DNA of 64,000 bases from Aquiflexum lacus (GTDB lineage: Bacteria > Bacteroidota > Bacteroidia > Cytophagales > Cyclobacteriaceae), in the NCBI RefSeq assembly GCF_015476655.1, contig NZ_JABFHF010000029.1, positions 1 through 64,000 of the forward strand, given 5' to 3'. The position numbers were made by a program, and so were the translations under genes. The notes under the pieces are model-generated. The model did not search any database. It had not been told where the DNA came from and was given only the letters and a program-made list of their open reading frames with translations. This document shows positions 1 to 7,817 of the stretch, piece by piece (within the stretch, counting starts at the first letter, position 1; each line of letters begins with the position of its first letter).

Positions 1-1
1 G

Positions 2-121
2 TGACATCTAGGTGGGCTGCAGACCTCTCCTGACGTCGAGGTGACAAGGCAAAGTTCTTTATAGTCTTGAATGCATTTTTCAGTTCAAGGGTATAAATCT
101 CAAATTCTGTCATTGGTACCA
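2..121. repeat. dispersed 120-bp repeat, copy 1
   Basis: This stretch is repeated in inverted orientation at 36757-36876 with only two mismatches over 120 bases (positions 9 and 13 here). It has no open reading frame and lies downstream of a leftward gene. A shorter 19-base match to positions 37-55 is found at 36981-36999. The copy may extend beyond the left edge of the window. The rest of 122-228 holds no gene that I can recognise. Confidence 0.85.
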
Positions 122-228
122 TAGGGAGAAATCTCTAACAATTCCGGAGAAACAGATTTCTCTCTACGTTCGAAATGACAAAGTTGAACCCTTTGACGCG
201 ATTGACCTTCTGATTGCTTCTAATATTT

Positions 229-708
229 TCAATCCCTCTCCATATACTTTTTCAATAGGGCCCTCGACTGTTTTTGAATTTGTTTTTTCATGAGGGAAGT
301 CCAACCCATTAGCCAACCTTTCCAACCCAAGGCCTGAGTGGCCCACATCCAAACATCAAATCTGTCCCTGTGCCTGATGATTTTACCGTCTTTGAATTCG
401 AATGTTGCACTTATTTTGTTGACCACTTTCCTTTTGTCAGGTCCAAAAATATAAGCTGCTTCCCAAAGTGCACTTCCCTTTTCAGCATCCGCCTCTACCT
501 GAGAATGACTGATTTTTATATTTCCTTTACTCCGTTCGATCAGCATTTTCCACATGGCTTTGGCTTCTTCTCCTTTCAATTGCCCAAAAGCCGGATCTTC
601 AAAGACAATATCTTTATGATAATGCGATACCATCTCATCTACTTTTCCCTTTGAAAAAGCCTCATAAAAGGCAGTGATGATTCTTTTCTGATTTTGTGAC
701 ATAGCCAA
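229..708 (-). CDS. SnoaL-like / nuclear transport factor 2 family protein
   Basis: A 159-residue protein with the pattern of the NTF2/SnoaL-like superfamily. An N-terminal helix ending in FYEAFSKG is followed by HYHKDIVFEDPAFG, and a later strand carries FEFKDGKIIRHRDRFD. These domains form a small alpha+beta cone used as an enzyme pocket or ligand-binding fold, and the substrate cannot be told from sequence. Two in-frame ATG codons lie close together at 706-708 and 700-702, and the shorter version starting MSQNQ is equally possible. The last 30 residues are basic and lysine/arginine-rich, beyond the usual domain. It stands alone between two repeat-bearing gaps. The family call is fairly safe; the function is unknown. 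Confidence 0.75.
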   Translation of the reverse strand: MAMSQNQKRIITAFYEAFSKGKVDEMVSHYHKDIVFEDPAFGQLKGEEAKAMWKMLIERSKGNIKISHSQVEADAEKGSALWEAAYIFGPDKRKVVNKISATFEFKDGKIIRHRDRFDVWMWATQALGWKGWLMGWTSLMKKQIQKQSRALLKKYMERD

Positions 709-731
709 AAGTTACAAAATATTTAGCATCA

Positions 732-800
732 ATCTGCGCCAATCCGCGAAATCCGTGGTTAAGAATTTATTAACCACAGATTTCACGGATTCTCGCAGAT
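732..800. repeat. imperfect long palindrome
   Basis: Arms 732-762 and 770-800 are inverted copies of 31 bases with about four mismatches around a 7-base loop. The palindrome lies just upstream of the SnoaL-like gene start. It contains no reading frame and looks like a dispersed intergenic repeat rather than an operator, because the arms are long and imperfect. Confidence 0.7.
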
Positions 801-898
801 AAGGTATTCAATTCTTTCTGGCTTCATTTCATCCTGAGTCCCCAACATTATTAAAATGTTCAGAAAGGGTAATGACATTGAGGTCAGTCTAATTTGGT

Positions 899-1016
899 CT
901 CGGCAAGCTCGACCACCGAGGGGTCTTATATGGAGGGGGGAGAGTGAAAAGCGGCGAAGCCGCTTTTCACTCTCCCCCCTAATACAACCAGATTTCCGTT
1001 CCCCGAGCTTGCCGAG
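899..1016. repeat. nested hairpin with perfect 22-bp stem
   Basis: The core is a perfect inverted repeat of 22 bases (934-955 with 959-980) around the loop GAA. It is enclosed by a second inverted pair, CTCGGCAAGCTCG at 899-911 and CGAGCTTGCCGAG at 1004-1016. The hairpin lies downstream of the leftward metallophosphoesterase gene, but there is no clear T-tract on either strand, so an ordinary intrinsic terminator is doubtful. The remainder of the 709-1147 gap has no other recognisable feature. Confidence 0.8.
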
Positions 1017-1147
1017 GGGTATTTAACATTTATGTCAATGGTAGGATCATTAACCAACTTACACTGGATATTGAAAATATTTCTTTGCGCCTTAGCGTCT
1101 CCCGAAAAAATCGGGACAGGTTTTGCGGGAACAAACCAAAAAACCTT

Positions 1148-2281
1148 TTAATCAAAAAACATATGATACAGTTCCTTCAGCGGTAACTCCTCCAAAATTT
1201 CCCTTTGGGAAACCCCTTCGATCTCTGCCCATTTGACCAACCTCACTTTACCGTCCGCAATCTCAATTCCTGAAATACTGTCATCACTGAAGCAGCAGCA
1301 ACCTGCGTTGAAATAAGTAGGACGGTATTGTGGCAAGTCGGCATCACCCAAGGCACACTGACTGGGATGCCGCTCGATTCTGTCCTCCAATTCTTGTATC
1401 ATTTCCTCGTTTCCCTGAGTTTTGGCTTCTTCCAATTGTTGTTTCAACACCTTGATATGGCTGTAAGAATGAAAAATAGGTTGGTGGGTATGGCCTGTCA
1501 CCAAAATCAGGTTTTTCTGTTGCTGACTCCATTCATACATCAACCTGTTATGCAGTGTTTTTTCTTTTTTCCCAACAGCAGGAGTATTGATGTTGATGTC
1601 CAAAAAAGACTGTAATGGGCCCCAAATATAGGCTACAAACCAAATGGAGAACTTACTGCCATCGCTGCGCTTGTCACCCTGATGTCCATGGGTACAGAAT
1701 ACATCGATATATTCTCCGTTCTCGTACTTTACCCTAATGACGATTCCACCGTAAATGTTAATGGCTTTGTCATAAATTTCCCTGAGGTACATTTTTGAAA
1801 AGGGATCTATTTTCCAAAACAAGTCATGGTTACCATAGATTTTAAAAAAGGCTTTCCGATCAATAAATTTCTTTTCAGCCTCAAAAGTTGCTTTGTTGTG
1901 CTGCATGATGGAAAAGATATTGAACTTCCAAAACTCCTCAGAATCACCTAAATTCACATAATAAGCCCCATTTTCATTGTAATAATCGAGTGCTGCCAAG
2001 TAATTTTTCTCTGCATTCCGGAATTCATCCCTTCCTTTTCGGTTTCCCTTGTGCACATCACTCAGGATGATAAAGTTATTGGCCCGCATATCCAAGTGGT
2101 ACAATGCCCCGTCGGCAGGTTTTGGATTTTGGGTAATGTCCTCATAGATTTCAGTCAGTCTCTTAAACACAAATTCCTTATCAGGAGAAGAAGATACTTT
2201 TTTGGAAAACCAGATAATAGGCTTCCGTAACACAAAAACGATAGGTGCTTTGATCCAAGCAAACAGCTTATCCAACATCAA
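1148..2281 (-). CDS. calcineurin-like metallophosphoesterase
   Basis: A 377-residue metal-dependent phosphoesterase. The family motifs appear in order: ILSDVHKG (D75 and H77), LGDSEEFW (D113), YGNHDLF (N151, H152), CTHGHQGD, and VTGHTHQPIF near residue 270. Together these can build the usual dinuclear metal site. The N-terminal 30 residues (FAWIKAPIVFVLRKPIIWF region) are hydrophobic and amphipathic and may attach the protein to the membrane. The substrate is not evident. UDP-diacylglucosamine hydrolase (LpxH-like) enzymes share these motifs but are shorter, so I do not assign lpxH. It is probably transcribed alone, with repeat-rich gaps on both sides. Confidence 0.82.
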   Translation of the reverse strand: MMLDKLFAWIKAPIVFVLRKPIIWFSKKVSSSPDKEFVFKRLTEIYEDITQNPKPADGALYHLDMRANNFIILSDVHKGNRKGRDEFRNAEKNYLAALDYYNENGAYYVNLGDSEEFWKFNIFSIMQHNKATFEAEKKFIDRKAFFKIYGNHDLFWKIDPFSKMYLREIYDKAINIYGGIVIRVKYENGEYIDVFCTHGHQGDKRSDGSKFSIWFVAYIWGPLQSFLDININTPAVGKKEKTLHNRLMYEWSQQQKNLILVTGHTHQPIFHSYSHIKVLKQQLEEAKTQGNEEMIQELEDRIERHPSQCALGDADLPQYRPTYFNAGCCCFSDDSISGIEIADGKVRLVKWAEIEGVSQREILEELPLKELYHMFFD

Positions 2282-2428
2282 ACAGCTTGTTAAAAATGGG
2301 TATTGGGTATGGGATACAAATTATGGATTTTTATTTACTTGAACCTAATTAGGTCCAATAATTCAATAAAGAAGGTCTGTTTGAAGAATGAAGGATAAGG
2401 GATGAAGGATGAAGGTCGGGGAAAAATC

Positions 2429-2461
2429 AACCTTTGAGGTCTTTTTCAGACCTCGAAGGTT
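2429..2461 (-). terminator. hairpin, probable terminator after the kinase/cyclase gene
   Basis: Arms 2429-2441 and 2449-2461 pair over 13 bases with one G-T mismatch, and T-rich DNA follows on both strands. The stem resembles the hairpins at 29022-29056 and 34000-34034, so it may be a member of a recurring terminator family. It lies about 250 bases past the stop of the large leftward sensor gene. Confidence 0.45.
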
Positions 2462-2481
2462 TTTATTGGTGCAAGAAATTT

Positions 2482-2598
2482 TCCCCTTGTCTGAAGATTG
2501 TACCTTTGGACCATCTAGTCAGGAGGTTCCACCCCCGCAATACTTGAGCCAGAGACTCAATACCCAAAGATCCAAAGCTACAGGCTTCGGATAACTGA
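2482..2598. repeat. dispersed repeat family B, copy 1
   Basis: This non-coding stretch shares its core (GATCCAAAGCTACAGGCTTC) and flanking text with copies at 10262-10373 (same orientation) and 28861-28930 and 33884-33960 (opposite orientation). All four are intergenic and lie next to terminator-like hairpins or gene ends. The 2282-2705 gap contains this repeat and the adjacent hairpin and nothing else that I can identify. Confidence 0.65.
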
Positions 2599-2705
2599 AA
2601 GTTGCGACTTATAATAACCTAACAACAAGGTTCCTCCTCCATCTTGACTCTTGGTTCTAGCACTAAAATCTCTGTTTCTCGTCTCTCGCTTCTTTTGTCT
2701 CACCT

Positions 2706-5700
2706 CTAAATTCTCCCATTCACAAAGTACATCTTCATATTCCCTTTGTTTTTGACAGGAATTTCTCCCCGGTATTCACAATCAAAGGTTTCGGATATCA
2801 ACTTATAGGTATGTTCAGATACATTGATTCTCCCTTCTTGTGAATTCTCTTCCATTCTGGCAGCAATATTGACCGTGTCACCCCAAATATCATAGGCAAA
2901 CTTTCTATCACCCACTACTCCTGCTACTACGGGACCTATGTGGATGCCAATCCTAACTTCAAAACAGGCCTCAGCTCTACTTCTTTTCTCCTCGTTGTAT
3001 TCTTTGACAAAATCTATGATTTCAAATGCGGAAATAATAATTCTTTCCAAATGGTCAGCGCTTGCCACAGGAATACCGCCCGCTGCCATATAGGCATCTC
3101 CGATGGTTTTGATTTTTTCCAATCCAAATTCTGTGGTAATGGAATCAAATCCTGAGAAAATTCTATCCAAATTTTTGACAAGGTCATCAGGAGTCATTTT
3201 ATCAGCGATTTGGGTAAAACCCATGATATCGATAAACATCACAGAGACACTTTCATACAACCTTGCCGAAGCTTTGCCTTTTTCCAACAATTCTTGGGCA
3301 ACTTCCTTGGGCAATATATTCAAGAGTAAATTTTCACTCTTGTGCTTTTCCTGTTCAAGTTGGTAAGTTCTTTCCCTAACCTGATTTTCCATGTTTTCAT
3401 ATAACAGCGCATTTTCAATAATGGCCCCAATCTGTCCTGCCATTAGGCGCATCAGACTTACATGTTCCTCCTTGAATGCTTCAGAGGTCTGACTGTGTGT
3501 CAGGTATATAATTCCTGAAATTTTGGATTGGTTGATAAACGGAATACAAAGCACTGATAGAATATTTCTAGCCCTGACAACCCTGTCTTCATCAAACGGC
3601 TTGGTCACAGAAGCATTGGAAATGACCAAAGGTTCCTTGGTTTTTTTGGTATAATTAAGAATCGCCTGACTCACCGCTTTGCTTTCCTGAAGCATCGTCC
3701 TCGGAAAACTGGTATGTAAACTGTGGTTGGCAGTGGTAGAAACTTCAACTACCCAATCGCCATTTCTGTTGATGATAAAATGTCCTTCCTGTGCACCTGT
3801 ATTTTCCATGGCATAAGTCAGTAGCTTCTCCAAGAGGCTTTCTACCTTGATTTCTGTAATCAAGGCCTGCATGGTTTTAATCAGGGTTTTGGTATCAATC
3901 GTTGAGAGCTCTAAGGAAGAAGTAGAAGATCCCCTGCTTGTGCTTTTTTCTTTGCCTGTGGTCGGCTTTTTACCTTCCAAGTCACTCATCAGTAAATATG
4001 ATTTTGAAAACGCATTCATCTCCTTGGATTTGATGATGGCACGGTTTCTATAGTATTCATATTTGGCTTTATCTGACGTCTTGATGTGATCAGAATAAAT
4101 TTCGCAAAAAAGAACATCCAACTTGATATTTCCAAACTCTTCCAACATTTCAATACTTTGTTCAAAATATGGATGATTTACCTTATTAGTCGTAATCAAA
4201 TCCAATTGCGCCTGTAAAAACATCCAAAGCGGCTGACAGGTCACCGGATTCAGCTTTGCACTTTCCTTTAAAACTTTGATACCATCTTTGATGAATTTGA
4301 TAAGGTTTTTCCCTTTATATGAACTGTCCCCTGATTGTAAGACCAACAAGGATGCATTCAATAATCTTGAAAAATTGTAGCTATGGATAAAATAAGTCGG
4401 TACTTGATGTTTGGCATAAGACCAATAGCTTTCAAATAAATCATAGGCTTGATGGTATTTTCCATACCATAAATTGACAATGGCATTTATCCCATAATAT
4501 GAATACAGGTAAACATCGTTCTTTTCTTTGATAGCAGTGGTATAATACTCGTCTTTGGTTTCATTGAATTTTCGAAGTCCGACTTCCAGATTTTGTGGTT
4601 CAACAGTCATCATCTTCAAGGCATTGAAACTTGCACTGTTGATTGCCTCCTGATTTCTGAAATTGTACTGTTTTTGAAAATTCCCGACTTCTTTTGCCTC
4701 CTGAATCAGTTTTAAGTAATCACATCCCAAGTCGAATTTTATGAGAAAGCCAAAAAGAAGGTTCCAACTGGCATATTCCATATTTCCTGCCACCACTCCT
4801 TTTTGGAAGCCTTCATGGCACATAGGAATTTTATCCCGGATATTTTCCTTGACAAAAGATGTGAAACTGATATCCACCATAATATTGGTAGCGGCATGTT
4901 TTTCTGCGCCTTTGATAGAAAGGAGTTTGAAAGACTCCTTGACCACCTGATACCCATCGACAGGCTTTTTCATGGCACCGGAAAGAATCAGGCCATAAGA
5001 AGCAAATCCCGGACTGGACTCCGGGGCACAGCCCTTCTTCAAGGTAAGTTCGATCATTTTAAATATCAATAGGGGGTAGGTATCGATATTGACAAAAAAG
5101 TACGGAGGCAAAGAAACCATCAGAACCCTAAATATGCCTTTAACTAAGTCGTCTTCCACTAAGGGCAGATTGGCAATTTGTCCAAACTTGCTTGGGGGCA
5201 AAAAAATCTGAAGCTTGATGGCCTGAAAGATTATCTGCCATTTCTTTGCCTTTTCAGGTATGCTGATTCCAGCTTCTGAAAGTGCTGTTCTTGCCATCTG
5301 TACGGCCTCTTGAGGATGGTTTCCATAATCCAATCCCCGAATCAGGTTTTCATACACAAGTAATCTTTCAGGAAGTGTATCGGCAAGGGACATTGCGGCT
5401 TTCCTGTATTCAGTTTGTCTTGGCTCATTTTTGATCAAAAATGAATATTCAAGCAATTTGACCAAGATCAGGAATTTGTCTTTTCTGCAAAGACCGTCTT
5501 TCAAACACAGCAGCGCATTTTCGGTAAATCCCAAAGCTACTTCAAACGAAGCTGCCTGTGCAGCCATCCTTCCTGCGGCCAAAAGAATCTTGCCGATTTG
5601 AAATTTATCATCTGAAGAAGGGACATGTGCAAAGCCAATTGAAAAATGCCTTGCCATATCAATTATCCCTATTTCAACATCTGTTTCCTGTTTCTTTTTT

Positions 5701-7817
5701 AAATAGATGAGACCTAGATTAAAATGGAACGTGCTCTTTTCTTCTTCATCAAGCAGGTCATAAACAGCCTGTTGAATCCTCGGATGGGCAAATTTAAACC
5801 GAACATCCCTATTGGATTGTTCATAGAATTCTGGAAGGTAATGGTAATCATTGCCTACAGGAAGTAGTGACATATCCTTGATCAAAGGCCAAAAATCACG
5901 GTGTATGGCAGCCGGGCTTTTACCACTTATGGATGAGACCTGTTCCAATGAAAACTCAAATCCCAAGACGGCAGCAATCTTAACCATTTTAAGCGCTTCA
6001 TCATCCAAGTCTTTGATGGTGTATAAAAGCAAATCTATGATGTTGTCACTGATGTTATGATTGGCGATTTTGGCCAAATCCCATTTCCATATTTTCCGCT
6101 CATATTCAAATTGAAGGAGCTTCTGCCTGTAAAGTGATTCCAGCAATTTGGTCAATGCAAAAGCATTTCCCTTGGTTTTGCTGTAGACCAATTCTGACAA
6201 TAAAGAAACTTCAAGATGTCCCATTCTTAGGGTATCACTCAGCAATTCCGACACATGTTCCTGCTTCAAAGGCGCAAGTTTGATTTCTTCGATCAACAGG
6301 TTTTCCTCACTGTGACTGGATTTGATGTCGTGGATAGTCTTGCTGAAGGGATGGAAATCAGTGGTTTCATTATCCCTGTAAGTAATCAGGATAAGCAGGT
6401 TGGAGAGAGAATAATTATTGAAGAGACTTTTCAATAATTCATAGGAAGCCTCATCAGCCCATTGAAAATCATCCAAAAAAAACACCAACGGGGTTTCTGA
6501 GGTAGCGAGACATTTGATAAAAGCATTGAAGGTATATTGTACCCGCTGTTGATTTTCAAAACCACTGAGATCTACCAATTCAGGTTGCTGGGGAAGAATA
6601 TATCCCAAGTTGGGGACAAGGTCAATGATGATATTCCCAAGCCCTTTCAATTCTCGTTGAAACTTATCTGCCCAGGATTTCTGCACCTTTTCAGGCTGTG
6701 CAATCAGCCAATCTGCAAACTGTCTGAAGGCTTTGATCCAGGCAAGATAGGGAGTTTGCTTGTCCAATGCATCAAAATTTCCGCTTAGGAAAAATCCGTT
6801 TTTCAGGATGATAAACCGGTGCAGTTCAAAACAAAGCATGCTTTTCCCTGTGCCACTGTAGCCCCCAATGGTTACCAAGACTTTTTTGTTTTGGCAAGCG
6901 CGATCGAAGCTTTCTTTCAAAATCTCTATTTCCTTTTCTCTTCCGTAAAGTTTTTGGGAAATAGTCAATTTGGAGGCAACATCTGTAGTGCCCGCCTCAA
7001 AATCCGGAATGGTCCCCGATTCTTCCCAATGCTTCAAACAAATTTTGAGATCAATCAACAGTCCCTGTAAGGACTGATACCGGTCCTCTGCATTTTTGGA
7101 AAGCAATTTTAAAATAATAGCATCTATTACTTTGGGAACTGAAGTCTTGAGGGCACTAGGATATTGGGGGTAAAGTGCAAGGTGGCAATGGACCATTTCC
7201 AAAACATCCTCATTTTCAAAGGGCAATTTGCCCGTAATCATCTCATAAAAGGTCACGCCCAATGAATAAAAATCAGACCTATAATCCATCTTCCTGTTCA
7301 TCCTTCCCGTCTGTTCCGGCGACATATATTCTACCGTTCCTTTGATGGTCTGTGCCTGTTCATACGAGATCTCAATGCTATTCAAAACAGAACTGAACTC
7401 AAAGTCAATCAAATGACATTGATGTTCATTGTCAAAAATGATGTTTTTGGGATTGATATCATGGTGCAAGACAAATTGTTGATGGAGATTTTGAAGTACC
7501 GTAGCAAGCTGTATAGCGGATTTCAGAAAATCCTTCAATTCCATTCCGCCTTTGGGAATCAGTTCCTTGAGTGTTTTTCCCGAAACATAATTCCGTAGCA
7601 AAACCGCATTTCCATTGTAAAGCATCATTCTGGAATCAAAATGACCCGCCTTCAGGGATGAAGAAATAAATACTTCATTGTGCAATCGGGATAAATCTCC
7701 CGAAAGGTCTTCTTTGATCAGCATTTGCTGACCGCTATCACCTTCCGCCAAATAGATCCGGCTTCTCTGATTTTCAGAGATTGTTTTCAATTGCTTTATT
7801 TCCGGAATTTCATTCAT
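2706..7817 (-). CDS. giant sensor: Ser/Thr kinase-like, AAA ATPase, GAF and adenylate cyclase
   Basis: A 1703-residue fusion. Residues about 10-265 form a protein kinase domain: K35, catalytic loop HHDINPKN at 118-125, DFE in place of DFG at 138-140, YMSPEQ. Next comes a STAND-like ATPase with P-loop GGYSGTGKS and Walker B-like VFFLDDFQWAD, then a long helical repeat region. A GAF domain follows at about 1300-1440, then a coiled coil, and finally a class III cyclase domain. The cyclase keeps both metal aspartates (FIDIMGF and IGDAYM), the lysine of EKIKTIGDAY and the aspartate of YDIWGDTVN that favour ATP, and the N and R of TVNIAARM, so cAMP is the expected product. Its ATG overlaps the stop of the carotenoid oxygenase gene by 4 bases, so the two are translationally coupled. 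No signal peptide is seen. The DFE variant leaves kinase activity uncertain. Confidence 0.9.
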   Translation of the reverse strand: MNEIPEIKQLKTISENQRSRIYLAEGDSGQQMLIKEDLSGDLSRLHNEVFISSSLKAGHFDSRMMLYNGNAVLLRNYVSGKTLKELIPKGGMELKDFLKSAIQLATVLQNLHQQFVLHHDINPKNIIFDNEHQCHLIDFEFSSVLNSIEISYEQAQTIKGTVEYMSPEQTGRMNRKMDYRSDFYSLGVTFYEMITGKLPFENEDVLEMVHCHLALYPQYPSALKTSVPKVIDAIILKLLSKNAEDRYQSLQGLLIDLKICLKHWEESGTIPDFEAGTTDVASKLTISQKLYGREKEIEILKESFDRACQNKKVLVTIGGYSGTGKSMLCFELHRFIILKNGFFLSGNFDALDKQTPYLAWIKAFRQFADWLIAQPEKVQKSWADKFQRELKGLGNIIIDLVPNLGYILPQQPELVDLSGFENQQRVQYTFNAFIKCLATSETPLVFFLDDFQWADEASYELLKSLFNNYSLSNLLILITYRDNETTDFHPFSKTIHDIKSSHSEENLLIEEIKLAPLKQEHVSELLSDTLRMGHLEVSLLSELVYSKTKGNAFALTKLLESLYRQKLLQFEYERKIWKWDLAKIANHNISDNIIDLLLYTIKDLDDEALKMVKIAAVLGFEFSLEQVSSISGKSPAAIHRDFWPLIKDMSLLPVGNDYHYLPEFYEQSNRDVRFKFAHPRIQQAVYDLLDEEEKSTFHFNLGLIYLKKKQETDVEIGIIDMARHFSIGFAHVPSSDDKFQIGKILLAAGRMAAQAASFEVALGFTENALLCLKDGLCRKDKFLILVKLLEYSFLIKNEPRQTEYRKAAMSLADTLPERLLVYENLIRGLDYGNHPQEAVQMARTALSEAGISIPEKAKKWQIIFQAIKLQIFLPPSKFGQIANLPLVEDDLVKGIFRVLMVSLPPYFFVNIDTYPLLIFKMIELTLKKGCAPESSPGFASYGLILSGAMKKPVDGYQVVKESFKLLSIKGAEKHAATNIMVDISFTSFVKENIRDKIPMCHEGFQKGVVAGNMEYASWNLLFGFLIKFDLGCDYLKLIQEAKEVGNFQKQYNFRNQEAINSASFNALKMMTVEPQNLEVGLRKFNETKDEYYTTAIKEKNDVYLYSYYGINAIVNLWYGKYHQAYDLFESYWSYAKHQVPTYFIHSYNFSRLLNASLLVLQSGDSSYKGKNLIKFIKDGIKVLKESAKLNPVTCQPLWMFLQAQLDLITTNKVNHPYFEQSIEMLEEFGNIKLDVLFCEIYSDHIKTSDKAKYEYYRNRAIIKSKEMNAFSKSYLLMSDLEGKKPTTGKEKSTSRGSSTSSLELSTIDTKTLIKTMQALITEIKVESLLEKLLTYAMENTGAQEGHFIINRNGDWVVEVSTTANHSLHTSFPRTMLQESKAVSQAILNYTKKTKEPLVISNASVTKPFDEDRVVRARNILSVLCIPFINQSKISGIIYLTHSQTSEAFKEEHVSLMRLMAGQIGAIIENALLYENMENQVRERTYQLEQEKHKSENLLLNILPKEVAQELLEKGKASARLYESVSVMFIDIMGFTQIADKMTPDDLVKNLDRIFSGFDSITTEFGLEKIKTIGDAYMAAGGIPVASADHLERIIISAFEIIDFVKEYNEEKRSRAEACFEVRIGIHIGPVVAGVVGDRKFAYDIWGDTVNIAARMEENSQEGRINVSEHTYKLISETFDCEYRGEIPVKNKGNMKMYFVNGRI

